The notes: a model not told the origin generated them from the letters alone. Positions 11,561 through 62,655 are shown, counted from the first letter of the stretch. The stretch: 64,000 nt of DNA from Perca fluviatilis (GCF_010015445.1 NC_053116.1:35176285-35240284); one strand, 5' to 3'. Numbers and translations are program-made.

Positions 11561-11606
11561 AGCCAGTGTGGCAGGTGGATTTTAAAATCCACCTGCCACA
11601 CTGGCT
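11561..11606. repeat. Perfect 46-bp palindrome without spacer
   Basis: The two 23-bp arms, centred on TTTTAAAA, are exact reverse complements (AGCCAGTGTGGCAGG ... CCTGCCACACTGGCT). It lies just after a poly-A run (11531-11544) at the end of the TTF-finger relic. Confidence 0.9.
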
Positions 11607-12019
11607 GATGGCCAAAAAAAGTAAACTTCAGGCCCTGGTCCCTAGGTATAGTGAATGTGCTGTTTTTGAACTGCACTTCACATAGTTCACTTGTCAACCA
11701 AACAATGTGTCCAACAAGGTTGAGGTTTAGTCGGTGGCACTCTTTGTCTTTGAAGAGTCACTGCACATACAAAGCATCCATTTCTTTTAATGTCATTGTA
11801 ACGGCTGTTTCTGCTTCCAGAAATGTAAAACTCATCTCTACTCTTGTGCCCCAGAGGACTTCTCCTAGAACTACAACTCATAACAACAAATGGAAAAGCT
11901 TTTGTTAACTGGATACATGTTGTATCACAAATGTGTTCTCCAATCAATATAAAATGTACATATACATTTTGCAGGTTTGAATTTCACTACTTACTAGAAG
12001 TTAACATAAAGGCATAAAG

Positions 12020-12627
12020 TGGTGGACAGTTACTCATGTGTGCTTCTTTATACTTCTATTCCGCTACATTTAAGAGGGAAATATTTTACTTTTCGATTCA
12101 TACATTCAGTTACTTTTTGACATTCTACATAAAGACATATAATAAGAAAGATTAAACCAGTGGCCTTATAGAAGAGCAGTGTCCTCGTTTCAGATGTCTA
12201 TGAGTTGTTAGCAGTTACACCAAAGAGACATTTCCCCTTGTTTCATTTAAACAACTGGTCGAGGTCGAAAGAGATATAATTATCCAAAATTTCACAAAAA
12301 AGTCTAGGAAAAAGTCTACAGTCTAAAATAATGAATGCAAATGTGTGTAGCAGTTTTTATATTTTATATAAAGTTTTTTAATCATACATTATTCATCTCC
12401 AGACCCCTTAGATTTACTCTGTGACCCTTTAAGGGGGCTTAACCCCCAGGTTGGGAAATACTGAGCTACTGTATACTGTATACAAAGTAATAAAAAACTA
12501 ACTTCACCTCCTTCTCCACGTGCTGCTTTCACTTTAATGCATCACAAGTACTTTTGATACATTGCTAGCCTACTACCTTTACAAGTAGGATTTTGGGTGA
12601 GGGACTTTAACGTATAAGTATTTTTAC
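12020..12627 (+). repeat. Decayed interspersed repeat
   Basis: Starts GTGGTGGACAGTTACTCATG, has TTCTATTCCGCTACATTTAA and ends TATAAGTATTTTTACATGG, paralleling the repeat at 53695-54140. Near 12440, CCCCAGGTTGGGAAATACTG looks like the end of another small element inserted in it. Confidence 0.5.
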
Positions 12628-12633
12628 ATGGTT

Positions 12634-12870
12634 GTTTATTAAAGAGATAGTTTATAAAGACTGTACCGTTCGTGTATACAGGCAGGCGCCATCTTGGGAA
12701 AACAGTCACGATCAGTCGAACGCCGAACGCCGAATGATGGGCTTGAGCTATGTTACTGGTTACTGGTTGCGCGGCGTTTGTCGTTCGACTGGTCGTGACT
12801 GTTTTCCCAAGATGGCGCCTGCCTGTATGTGTGAACGCTACAGTCTTTCTAAACTATCTTTTTAATAAAC
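12634..12870. mobile_element. Foldback element with arms of about 100 bp
   Basis: The left arm starts GTTTATTAAAGAGATAGTTT and the right arm ends with its near complement AAACTATCTTTTTAATAAAC. The inner parts AGGCAGGCGCCATCTTGGGA and TCCCAAGATGGCGCCTGCCT are exact complements. The loop is about 40 bp. No coding capacity. Confidence 0.8.
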
Positions 12871-13309
12871 TGTCTGTACACTTACAAAGTTCTCAATGCT
12901 TCGGTTTACATGTAGGGACCCTCATTATGCTACCGTGGAAGTGTGGTGCTATTTTGAGCCTTGTTAGTGGTGTAAAAATAGAGATTTATTTTTACTTTAC
13001 CCTCTGCCCCGACGACTAGCGTTATAAGCTAATTAGCGGTTTGCGCTAAAACTGGTCACATTCGATTAGCATGAAAACCGCATTTTGCGCCAGATTTCTC
13101 CTTTAAGTAAATGTTCGGTGTTTGTTCACCTATAGAGATGACAAGTTTTAATTAGAGGTTATATCGTGTTTCCTGCTGAACAGTGGGACACTTGAAATCA
13201 TTTTACTGTAAGCTGTTTCCTTGCTGCTTTAAAAATATGCGTTAATTCATTTCCTCAGTTTCAAGAGTCCGTTGTTCTTTTTCAGAGCTACTTTGTACTG
13301 GCATTGATA
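12871..13309. other. No gene recognised
   Basis: Possibly repeat-derived (GCTAATTAGCGG, CGCATTTTGCGCC), but without defined ends. Confidence 0.4.
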
Positions 13310-13317
13310 CTAAATAC

Positions 13318-14043
13318 TAGGGGTGGGGAGAAATTTGAAATGCAGCATAGTATCGCAATATTTTCCCGTGGCAATACCGTATCGATACACAGACGCCAAA
13401 TATCAATCTTTTATTATATTTCAATCAGGAGAGACTTTGTTGCAGATATGCAAATATGTATTGTACATGTGCATAATATGAAATGTACAGTCTTTGGGGA
13501 TTAGACTCCATCGTTAAAAATATTTTAAAGGGTAGAGAAGCCAGACATATTCCCCCCGATGGAGCCTAGACACTAGTGATGGTAGAGAGGGAACCAGGAG
13601 ACCGAACGAAGGAGCTGTCTGCCGGAAAGGGACTCAGGTTGCCGTGGTTGACGATGACCGGAGGTGGAAGGGGAGGAGGAGGAGTGGAAGGAGAGAAGAC
13701 ATTTAAAGTAGGATGTCATGCTGTGATTGGATCATGAATTTCGTGGTCAATTCTGGTTGGTTTACTGAAAAGTGAACGCCTCCTAACAGCTGAATAGTTT
13801 TAGGGAGAGGTAGTGGTGACTGAAGTTATTTAGAAGTCTTCCTGAAAGAATTAGCACTGAGTTTCCAGTAGACAAAGTTTCCTTTTGGGGACCTACATTG
13901 AAACTATGAACATTTTGAAGTTGGAAAAGAGGTAATAAATTGCAATTTATTGCAGAATATTGCAAAATGTTTTAATTCGCAATGATAATGTATCATGACA
14001 TAAGTATCGTGATGATATCGTATCGTGAGGCCTCTCACCCTTA
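13318..14043. mobile_element. Small hAT-like element, TAGGGGTGGG family
   Basis: The left end TAGGGGTGGGGAGAAATTTG pairs loosely with the right end GTGAGGCCTCTCACCCTTA. Flanks CTAAATAC and ATAAATAC match at 7 of 8 bases. The sequence has typical GTATCGATAC and TATCGTGATGATATCG motifs. Confidence 0.65.
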
Positions 14044-14255
14044 ATAAATACCCTGTGGAGCTGGGCTTGAAAGTTTCATTGTACAGAGCTAGGGACAATA
14101 TTCAATACTAACCGTCATCATAATTTGTATGATTCATAATTGTTGAATTATGAAGAACAAAACAACCATGACGTGCATTAAAGACGCACGTTTTCGTCAT
14201 ATGTCATCACAATTAAATTAAATACAAAGCAATTGTTTTTGGAAAAGTACAAAAG

Positions 14256-14455
14256 TGGGTACCTGGGTAGCTCACCTGGTAGAGCACGCGCCTATCTATA
14301 GAGGTTTACTCCTTGACGCAGCGGCCGCAGGTTCAACTCCGCCCTGCAGCCCTTTGCTACATGTCATTCCCATAGACCGTATACAGTCTATGGTCATTCC
14401 CCCTCTCTCCCCCTTTCATGTCTTCAGCTGTCCTACATAAATAAAGGCCTACAAT
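14256..14455 (+). mobile_element. tRNA-derived SINE
   Basis: GGTAGCTCACCTGGTAGAGC (A box) and GGTTCAACTCC (B box) are followed by CCCTTTGCTACATGTCATTC and TAAATAAAGGCCTACAATGC. A 35-bp insert with an internal inverted repeat (CATAGACCGTATACAGTCTATG) splits the body near 14370. Confidence 0.8.
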
Positions 14456-14559
14456 GCCCCCAGAGAAGTACTAAGTGTAGGCTATACACAGTAAAAAAAT
14501 AAAATGATCAATGCTTTACATTGAACATAGTCTGGATCAACGCAAGTACATAAATAATT

Positions 14560-14720
14560 ACCTGACATCTGGCGCCAGATGTCCCTCACCTTCAGCTCTC
14601 TGTGTGAAAATGGAAAGTTTTGAAGAAAATTTGGATCGTGCAACAAGGCAGGTCAGCTCAGTTCTTTTGGGGAATTATTGTAAAGATTTACAAACCAGAA
14701 ACAACCCAGAGTGGTTTTTT
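14560..14720 (+). repeat. Transposon-derived repeat with frame remnant MESFEENLD, copy 2
   Basis: Similar to 10310-10530 (CCTGACATC, GTTTTGAAGAAAATTTGGAT, GATTTACAAA). The frames diverge after about 30 residues. Confidence 0.5.
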
Positions 14721-14969
14721 TTTCTCCAGATCTTATCAAACACACCTCCTCTGTCTACATTACAAAATCCCAGTCTCTCCAGATGTGTTTGCCATTTATC
14801 TCAACTGCAAAAACATAAGGAGTTTAAACTCTCATACAATGCATCCTGGGAAGTCTGCTATATGCTGATCATGTGTCTTTCGAATCTTAATTTCATGAGA
14901 CGATTGAACTCAATGCGGTAGGATACATTCATTCAACTCATCATTCAAGTCAAAGGACTTCAAGTCAGG

Positions 14970-15114
14970 TGAACTTATGTTGGAAAAGATTAGGACTATA
15001 GTTGATTCCACTAAATTCCTCTATGATGTTTTACAATGCAGTTTTCCCATGCGTTTTTATTCTTTGGAATAATATTAAATATGAAAATAATTTGTTTCAT
15101 ATCTATCTAATCTA

Positions 15115-15161
<47 letters not shown>

Positions 15162-15440
15162 ATAGTCATTTTTTTCAATTTAAAAGAACATCACAAAGTG
15201 AGCTACAGCACAAAAAGCTTGTTTGGGATCATTTGCATGTCGGTGTTATTAGTGTTTGAAAAAGATGGCTCGAAATACCGAAAATACCAACTGATAGGCC
15301 TAATTCCAACTGAACTTATGTTGGAAAAGATTAGGACTATAGTTGATTCCACTAAATTCCTCTATGATGTTTTACAATGCAGTTTTCCCATGCGTTTTTA
15401 TTCTTTGGAATAATATTAAATATGAAAATAATTTGTTTCA

Positions 15441-15511
<71 letters not shown>

Positions 15512-15657
15512 ATAGTCATTTTTTTCAATTTAAAAGAACATCACAAAGTGAGCTACAGCACAAAAAGCTTGTTTGGGATCATTTGCATGTCGGTGTTATT
15601 AGTGTTTGAAAAAGATGGCTCGAAATACCGAAAATACCAACTGATAGGCCTAATTCC
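14970..15657. repeat. 341-bp tandem duplication with internal (ATCT)n
   Basis: GAACTTATGTTGGAAAAGAT at 14971 recurs at 15312, and the two units are almost identical except for the length of the (ATCT)n tract (about 15107-15161 and 15441-15511). The second unit ends directly at the start of the CpG-rich promoter. Confidence 0.9.
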
Positions 15658-15659
15658 AT

Positions 15660-16067
15660 ACAGAAATCGTACACTGCGGTGTGCCTGGTGTCGTCATCAC
15701 GCTGCCGAGTAGGTGGGGGTTGACGTATACAGCAGCCCCCACCACCGCCCCCCACCCTTCCCTCACTCGGTTTTTCTCGCGGATGCTGAGACCGAGCTCC
15801 TGTGCGCGCGGGCTCTCGCAGCAGTGGCTCAACCCCTCCTCCTCCTCCTCCTCCTCCTCCAAAGATGTCGCATGAGCTTCTCCTCTCACCGCGGCTTCTC
15901 TTTTCTTTTTTCCTTTTCTTTTTCTCCCAGTGCCCTTAACAGTTAGCCTAATTCTGTCAAATTAGCAACTCTCGCCGCCGGGAGCAGCTAGCTAGCCCTC
16001 GTCTAGTCGCACGGACTGCCCCTTACAACGGAGGTGTTTAAACCTCTACCCGGCGCATCCTCTCTCT

Positions 16068-16104
<37 letters not shown>

Positions 16105-16397
16105 TCCTTCTCTCTCTCTCTCTCGCTCGCTCCTCAATCGCCGCAGAACTTCGCCGACAAACCCGTCAGGTGACCGCGCGGAGCGGAATATTCATCAGCA
16201 CCGTCGTCGTCTTTCATCCCTCCACTCCTTTCGGACTCCAGGCAACCGGAGCAGCCGCAGCCCCGGTCCCCGGTTCCCCCCCTGTACGCTCTCATCCGGT
16301 TTGGGACATTCTCCTGCTCCACGCACACGCAGATTAACGGGGATTCTGCCTCCCCGCTCGCGCGCTGATGCTGATGTCCTTGAGCTCGGCCTGCACG
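15660..16397 (+). promoter_or_regulatory. atp2b3: CpG-rich promoter region of atp2b3
   Basis: Base composition changes sharply here from AT-rich repeats to GC- and CpG-rich unique sequence, with many CG dinucleotides between 15670 and 16440 and no repeat similarity to other parts of the window. No TATA box stands out, as is common for CpG-island promoters. It starts directly after the second copy of a 341-bp tandem duplication. The transcription start cannot be fixed from sequence alone. Confidence 0.6.
15950..16397 (+). other. atp2b3: Probable non-coding exon 1 (5' UTR) of atp2b3; left end approximate
   Basis: A good splice donor, ACG|GTGAGT, lies at 16397/16398 at the end of the CpG-rich stretch, and vertebrate PMCA genes usually have an upstream non-coding exon. 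A CT-rich tract (16061-16129) lies inside. ATGs at 16368 and 16374 open a frame that crosses the predicted junction to exon 2 and stops five codons later, making a short upstream ORF. A second GTGAG at 16406 is an alternative donor. The 5' boundary is a guess; cDNA ends would settle it. Confidence 0.5.
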
Positions 16398-17375
16398 GTG
16401 AGTCGGTGAGTCCGTGCGTGCGCCCGCGTGCGTGACTGTTATTTACCCCCGGGCGCCCGAGCGTCGTTTTTATTAGAGAAGATGCGCTGTGATTCATTTA
16501 TAGCACGTATCATGGCTGTTTGTTTAACTGCAGAATGTACAGCAGGCCCTAATGTGGTATTTCTCATCACAGGCCTTACACAGCTGTAATAAGAGCCTAT
16601 ACAGTAGGGCATACCATAATTCCCTGCATGGCAAACAGCGCTATGACATTATGAGGGTGTATGTGTGTATGCGTGTGCGCGCGTGTACGTGTGGATGTGC
16701 TTGTGTTGAGCTAATGATACGTATCCATCCATCCGTCCATCCATCCATCCATTCGTGTCCTGTGTCAGTTGATGATGCGGTGCCGCTTGCCGCTTGCTTT
16801 TCCCGGGCGCCGGGGCGCTATGTATCAGGCTATAAGGTATTAGGTATCAATTGCGTTGTTTGTCTCGGTTACGGCACGTCGCACCTGCAGCGCTGAGCTG
16901 CGGGGGTGTCGATTTGATCTGGTAATGATCTCTGGCCGGAGGGACTTTTCATAAGTCGTCCTGTTCAGGCTCGGTTTGAGTTGGGCTGAGCGGGCCAGCG
17001 GTGGTCGGGCCGGTAACCTTGCGGAGGGACATAGGGTAGGCATGTGTGGCGCACCATCACTCTCTTTCTCCTTGCATCTTTAGTGGTCCACAGTGTAGTT
17101 TCTCGGCATTGACCAGGACCTCCTGTTGTTGCCATATATGTGATGAGGATGAGGATGAGCAGAGGGATGAAGCTCAGGCACGTTTGAAGGTGACCAGGAA
17201 AGGTCGTTTTGTATGGGAAGCACACTGTTCCATGGGGCCATTCCTGCAAACAAGTGCTGCACAGTCTTGCTGGCAATTGCAAGAATTAAGTGTGTGTGTG
17301 TGTGTGTGTGTCTTGCTTTTGGGTGGAGGTGGATAGTGGCTCATGTGGGATAGACACGGGACACTGATAGTGAGA

Positions 17376-17383
17376 GTGTGTGT

Positions 17384-17429
<46 letters not shown>

Positions 17430-17431
17430 AT
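17376..17431. repeat. (TG)n microsatellite
   Basis: TG repeats interrupted once by TATG; a shorter TG run is at 17288-17310. Confidence 0.9.
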
Positions 17432-17835
17432 GCATGTGTGTGAGATGGAAGATAGATGGATACATCTGTGGTCAGTCTTAACTCTGACTTTTCCCCTTTC
17501 TTTCTTTCTTTCCAAGTCCAATTGAAGCCCCTCCCTTTGTCAAACTGTTACCATCATCATCCTCCTCGTCATCATCAGCATCATCCAGTTGCTTTAATGT
17601 GCTCCACACAGTAAATGCAGATATCTGTGCCCTGTTGGCTCTTGTAAGTGTGCTATTCCCGCTGGGCATTACAGAAGTGTTTTACTGGCGCCGGGCCAGC
17701 GATGGCAGGTAGCAGCCCAGATACAAGGGCCCTGCCAGAGGTGACCCTTCAGATGCCTGTCGAAAAGTAGGACTGCAGGTGCACAGGTGGACCGCAAGCT
17801 AGCTAGTGTAGGCGGGGGGATGAAATACTGAAAAG

Positions 17836-17993
<158 letters not shown>

Positions 17994-18118
17994 GCAGTAA
18001 AGGAAAACTGTCACCTATGATGACAATTGTGTGCACAAGAAGTACAGACAGGAACACACGAATGCACACATACTTGTTAAGTCACATGTGCTCAAGTGTG
18101 CAATTATGTACCACACAC

Positions 18119-18119
<1 letters not shown>

Positions 18120-18197
<78 letters not shown>
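18120..18197. repeat. (AC)n microsatellite
   Basis: About 78 bp of almost uninterrupted AC. Confidence 0.95.
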
Positions 18198-18199
<2 letters not shown>

Positions 18200-19012
18200 C
18201 ACAAAGCATACGAGGCCCTGCTGGCCTAAAATCAAATCCCGTGAGGACCTTCTCTCTCGTGTGTTCCCCTCTCTGTTCCTTTCTTTACTTTCTTGTTTCT
18301 GCGATAAAGAGGAAGCCCCTGAGGGGAAAAAAGTGAGCACTTTCTCTTAAAAAACAAAAAACAAAAAAACAATCAAATCCCCCCCCCCCCCGAGGGATAG
18401 TGTGCTGAGAAGCAGGGCTAGCATTCAGGATAACTGGGCAGGTCACTGATGATTGTGGTGACCTTTTGTCTAAATCTTTTCATGTTGTGTGTGTCATGTC
18501 AGCGATCATTTAAGTGATGTCTCTGGGCATGAGTGTAGTGTCTTTTTGTGTACTATACATTCGTGATGTTGGTATGCTGTGGCTAAAGGGGACTGTATTT
18601 GTGTGCATATGTGTGTGTGTGTGAGAGAGAGTAAGGAAGGCATAACAAATTGAGTGACAAAGTTTTTTGTGCAATTACGTAACACTGGCTCACATGTGCG
18701 CATACACATGTGCACTGTGCACATCAAAGCTCTAAGACAAACAGAAAGACACGGTCAGAGTTAGTTGCAATAGTTGGGAGGCTTAACAGAAGTGCTTTTT
18801 CCTGCGTGAGCGTTATAAAATCAGACAGAATCTGTGAGTAAGAGACCGGGCAGGGAAGAAAATGCACACTGGCTGATTAAATAAATGATTGCAGTATGTA
18901 GCAGGAAGCAGATAGACCAGGATAGCGACAAAATAAGGGAGTCAGAAGAGAGGAAGAAGATGGTAAAATAATAACAAGCAATGACACAACACAAACCAAG
19001 GCATGTAAAAAA

Positions 19013-19013
<1 letters not shown>

Positions 19014-19086
<73 letters not shown>
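19014..19086. repeat. (GATA)n microsatellite
   Basis: About 18 uninterrupted GATA units. Confidence 0.95.
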
Positions 19087-20060
19087 GGGAGACCAGGCAA
19101 ATAAGAAAAGATGGAGCGAGAGGAAGCTTCAAAGGCAGAGCAGGGTGACTCAGTCATAAACTAACACTCTCAGTCAGGATAGAGGCATGGTAGGTCAGAG
19201 AGGAAATAAAGGGAGGGAGAAGATGCAAGAGGCAGACAGAGCTATGGGAGAGTGAAGAGTGGAGAGGAGGGAGGAGAAAAGGAATTAATGATGAGACTCT
19301 GTTCTTCTTTCATGCTTATCCTTATGTAAAATACCCTGATAAGGCAATCACAACATGTTGTGCCATGTGTGATGCTGAGAATATTTAGTTACAGGCAGCG
19401 CTAATTGCTCGTGTGGGAAGAAGCTTGCTTGGTCTCACTCAGTGTGGCTGAAGTTGCTGTTCTACTAGGCGGTTGCTGGACGCTATCGGTGTCAGATTTA
19501 TTGTAATTAAATCAGTTCCAGCGATGTGCCGAAATGTTAAATCAGTGATTAGGAATTATTATTATTTTTTTTTTAGGGGATTCAACAAGAGCAGCTTACT
19601 TCAGGAAAATTCCATCTTTCGGGTCTCACAAGCCTTTTATTAGACTGAACCAATTAAATGTGAAGTAATCGCACCTGCAAGGCATGTGGATGTGTCCAGG
19701 CATGGCATGATTTGTGACAAAGGACGTACCTGGTTTGAAGTAGCATTACAGTACCTGGGTTAACATAAAGGAGCATGGTGGTAAAAATCTTTATTTTTTT
19801 ATTATTATCAAGAAATCCCATGAAAAAACCCAAAACCAGCAATACTAAATTATAAATGATATTCAGAACACGAATATAGCAGCAAACTATTTGCTATGTA
19901 AAGATGTAGTGGGGTAATGGCGGGCTGAGCAGAGAATGAAGTCAAACTCCCTTTGTGTGTGTTGGGATCTGAGCTTCTCTGTTTTTTTTTTTGGTTTGGT
20001 AGCCAGGCTGGCGGCGCAGGCATCTGAGCGCCTCCCTTTGAAACTGTTGGCCCTCCCCGT

Positions 20061-20417
20061 TAGGGCTGCGCAATTAATCGCAATTTTATTTTTGGACTAG
20101 TGCAACATCCAAATCGCGCAATATTTGTTAAAGGCTAAATATGTGTCAAACCATTCTAAATGAAGTATTGTAGTGCTGCAGAGACGTCCCAGCCTACAAA
20201 TCGTATTCCACAGTCTAAATCATTTTTAGTTTGGTATAGATCCTCGCAAAAATCACACTATAATCATTTTAATTGTTTCAATTTGAATATTTTTCAATGA
20301 AAATGAGAATAATGATACAAAAATGATCTTTCCCTCCGATATTGTGAATCATATCGCAATCGCGATATCAGTCAAAACAATCGCAATTTGATATTTTCCT
20401 CATATCGTGCAGCCTTA
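20061..20417. mobile_element. Small hAT-like element, TAGGGCTGCGCAAT family
   Basis: Left end TAGGGCTGCGCAATTAATCG, right end CATATCGTGCAGCCTTA. Flanks CTCCCCGT and CTCCTTGT match at 6 of 8 bases. No coding capacity. Confidence 0.7.
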
Positions 20418-21958
20418 CTCCTTGTTTCTTCCCCCCCGCCTCCCCTAATTGCTGCCGCTCTGCACGGCACACTACCTACGCGAAAGAGCAGTGCCGCTCA
20501 TACAGAGGTTACCACTGATAATGTCGCAGAAGCAAAACTCACTCACCCTCCGATTGCCCCCAAAATTCCATTCTCCAATTTTTCAGTTTGCGTTTAACAC
20601 ACTACTACTTTAATAAAGTCTCCATCCACGACACAGCACTTAAAGCAAACTCACTTTTCCAGCTAGTTCACCCGTTAATCTCTTTTTTTCCTTCTTCCAA
20701 AACAGCCAGGAGTGGAGTTTTCTTTAAAACATAATTATGATAACTGCATGCCAAATTAATCAGAGCAAGGCCAAAGGCCAAAGGCCAAATTTAAATAAGT
20801 TACCACATTGCAAAAGCTATTTTTAAACAGAGTCCGACCCAGTCAGTCTACATAAAAACCCACCAGTGCTACATTCGCTTCCAGCTAACTTCACGGAGAA
20901 CAGTGACGGCAGAACAACATCACCGATCTATTCCAGGGAAACTCTGGCAACGGGAAACACTGATGAAACTGCCAATTAGATTAATTACTTGTTAATAGAA
21001 GGCGGCGGAACGCCATTCCGGATCGCACCGGCCCACTTTAACCCCTACAGTTAATATCAGATGAAAAATGTTATAGCTTTATTGCACTGATTTAATTCTT
21101 TGTGGATGAAAGCCGTTTGATTTTTGGAGCTTGTTGAAAACAGGTTTGGTTGAATACAATGATGCAAATCTCAATCCAAGACTTAGTTTGCACTCCATTT
21201 GTTCCTTTTTTGAGAATATTTAAAGCTGCTGTAATCAGTGTTTTTATATGAACAATGGATGAAATGACTAGACTACTACTGTTGTATAGTTAAGTATGGT
21301 GTGAAAGGTGTCCCTCGTAGTGATGAACCCAGCTCTGCAGCTCCTTTGACCTCTTCGGAGCATTAGAGCGTCTTTTAATTCATTGTTTTGGATTCATGGC
21401 GTGCAACTTCACTGTTTTGGTTCAGTCTCATGGCTCTCATGAGACGCAGGAGGCAGCTGTTTCCAGCTAAAAAAAACCCAAAAAAAAACACTTGTTTAGT
21501 GCTACACAGCACTAAACAACAGACAGACAAAGTTAGCGATTAGCTGGTGAACATAGTAGAGCATTTTGCAGCGAGATATTTTTTCCTCAGGAGTTGGTGG
21601 AGTGAATATTAGACTTACATTTATCGTGTGGCCAGAAAGGCATCTCTAAATGAATCCTAATGTTACTCAGTGTCAGCTGGATGTGTAAATAAGCCACTGT
21701 TTATTAGCTATATCCACTTTATAAAGTAATACTACGTCAGTGTTGTGTGTACAGCTTGTTGTGCTGCCCCCAAATGGCCAAACAGCTTTAGCTTTACAAA
21801 GCTTAATGTGTGGAAAAACTGAGCAAAGGTTTAGGTTTGCTTACAGGGCTAGACCAATAATGATCTTACCTTTTTAGATAATCACATGTATCATATTTGT
21901 AACCATTTTCTAACATGACTGTACACTCCAAGACACACCTTCTTGTGTAATAATAATA

Positions 21959-22348
21959 CAGTGTTTCCTCTATGTTGATTTGACGGTGGCGGCCCCCCAC
22001 GGCAACATTTTTGCAGAAATAGGGGTGCATTGTTAGAGCGCATGTCGAACGTTTGTATTTGAGGTGCATTATTTACATTTACAAAGACACTGCATTAAGA
22101 TAATGTAATTAATCGTGGGTTTATTGTTATTTGCTACAGAATGCTTAGCCTATATGTCAAGATCAAAGTCGGCCTATATAGTAACTCAAAAAATACAGTT
22201 CAATCACAACTGAGAATGTGCCTCATTGAGTGTGTGTGAATAGAGGTGAATAAATATATTTGTGTTGCAGCGAAGTGTCAGTTCCGTTGCATGGGGGGGG
22301 GGTCGGACCTGCCCCCACTGCTAAAAAAAAATCCTAAAGGAAACACTG
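21959..22348. mobile_element. Small hAT-like element, CAGTGTTTCC family
   Basis: Terminal repeats CAGTGTTTCCTCTA and (reversed) CAGTGTTTCCTTTA, in an AATAATA-rich target. It includes a GC-rich stretch with GGGGGGGGTCGG and CCCCCACTG. About 80 bp before the exon 2 acceptor. Confidence 0.65.
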
Positions 22349-22427
22349 AATAATATAATGATGATAGTGAGTGAGATCAATAGAACAGAGTGGTAATGTT
22401 GTATCTCTTTCTCGCTCTCTCTCTCAG

Positions 22428-23035
22428 GTCCAGGTGGTGCAGTAGTAGCTACCTCTGAACTGGATCCACTTCCCGTCTCTGATTTATCAGCCGCCTTTGC
22501 CTTGCTCGCCCCTCTCTCCATCCGTCCACCATCCTCCCATCCCCGTCTCTGTGAGTCTGTCAGTCCGTCCGTCTGTCCATGGACTGGCCGTGACCCTGGA
22601 GGGAGGGGGACAGAAAAGAGGAAAGAGCGGAGTCGCAGAGGAGACGAAGGAAAAGAAAGCTGGATTCATTCATTCATCAAGCTTCTGAAGTGCCCCGGCT
22701 TGCTGTCCTTGATCCCCCTCACCCTCCTCCTCCTCCTGTTATGGAGAATTAAAGGAGCAGTGGGAGGCTAGGCCAAGATAGTGAGGAGGAAAAAATAAAT
22801 AATCAACCAACTCCACTTCATTGTCCTTGAAATGAAATAAAAAAAGGTGTATCATCATAATTACAGATTCTTTAAGAAAGAAATCAAGACTGAACCAAGA
22901 TATTGGCTGCTGAGCACATGAACAACCCTCCACCAACCAAACGAAAGGGGAACTGAGTTGAGGACAGACTACAGAGAGAAAGGAGGACCAAAAAACAGAA
23001 AAGAAACCCTTACTGACATGTCAACAACAGCCACT
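22428..23035 (+). other. atp2b3: 5' UTR part of exon 2
   Basis: A CT-rich tract ending in CAG gives an acceptor at 22426-22427. The stretch up to the start codon is about 608 nt and is neither repeat-like nor conserved as protein. It contains short upstream ORFs, for example at 22579 (4 codons), 22741 (3 codons) and 22918 (12 codons, out of frame with the main start). Further splicing within the leader is possible. Confidence 0.6.
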
Positions 23036-61599
<38,564 letters not shown>

Positions 61600-62609
61600 G
61601 TGAGTCCGCCGAACGCATGTACACACATACACACACAAACACACACACGCACACGTATACCTGCAAACATACTTGCAGTCACCTTCTCTCCCTCTCACAC
61701 TCATTCGTAGACACAAACACACACACTGCTGCACGGCACGTGGACTGCAGTATTTTTACTCTCTATGGTTGTGTCCCCTCCGGCTCGCTCGCTGCTCGTG
61801 TGTGTGCAATGTCTCCTCTATTCTTTTCTCTTATTCCCCCTTTCAAACAGCACCCAGTCCTGACCGGCTGTGTAGTTCTGGTCTGATCTGGTCTGGTCTG
61901 GTCCAAATCCAGTCCCGGTCCCAGTCCAGAGTCTGTTTTGTCGTTGAGTGTTGGTCGGTGCAGGAGGCGGCTTGCTGTTCTCTCTCTGTCTGAGGTGTCC
62001 TGCCAGAAACGGAGCAGCATTCTTCATAAAGAAAGAAAGTGATTTTTGAAAGAACCAAAAGAAGAGATCGAAGCAGCGTACACAGTTTGAAATACTCCGA
62101 CAAGGCACGGACGCATCCTTAAGTTCAGAGAGCAAATGGCTGCTCCTCCTGCACCATGTGTTATTTCCTGTCTGTGAATGAGGTCAAGCGTGGTTACTGT
62201 GGTAGCCCTGCTGTGAACATCGCTAATGTAAAGGAGCGGTGTCATTTAGTTTTTCTAAAAAAAAAACAAGAGAATATATAGTGTTGCTGTAACAATTCTG
62301 TGACTCCCTTTTATTCGTAGAAAATGCTACGATTAGATTTCACTGCCATAGAATTCATTCTCATTACCAAATGGCTTTCATATGGCTTCTTCAAGTCTCT
62401 AAACTGTAAACCTTCGAGTATAAAAGCCCCATAACACTCTATCACTATTGCTTTCTTTCTCCTTCTTTTGCTCCTCTCACTTATGTCCGATGCTGCAATT
62501 GTTGTCAACTGGTTGTTTCTGTAACAGTATTTCCAGCTCCAACGCCACAAGTTTGGCCCCCCGATGTCTCCAAAAAGTCCTGATTTTTCTCTCTGTGCAG
62601 TCTGTTTTT

Positions 62610-62655
<46 letters not shown>

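Noticed and set aside
14256..14360. tRNA gene (A- and B-box motifs)
   Set aside because: The boxes belong to a SINE head followed by the SINE body and tail, and the same unit recurs at 23811 and 31285; no proper cloverleaf is expected.
22958..23035. Upstream extension of the PMCA start
   Set aside because: The open frame extends upstream to a TTG at 22958, not an ATG; the ATG at 23018 would add six residues not found in the family, and 23036 has the better context and matches known N-termini.
61600..61886. Read-through of exon 25 as the real C-terminus
   Set aside because: It translates CA repeats, and a strong GTGAGT donor precedes it; the family uses splicing to a further exon.
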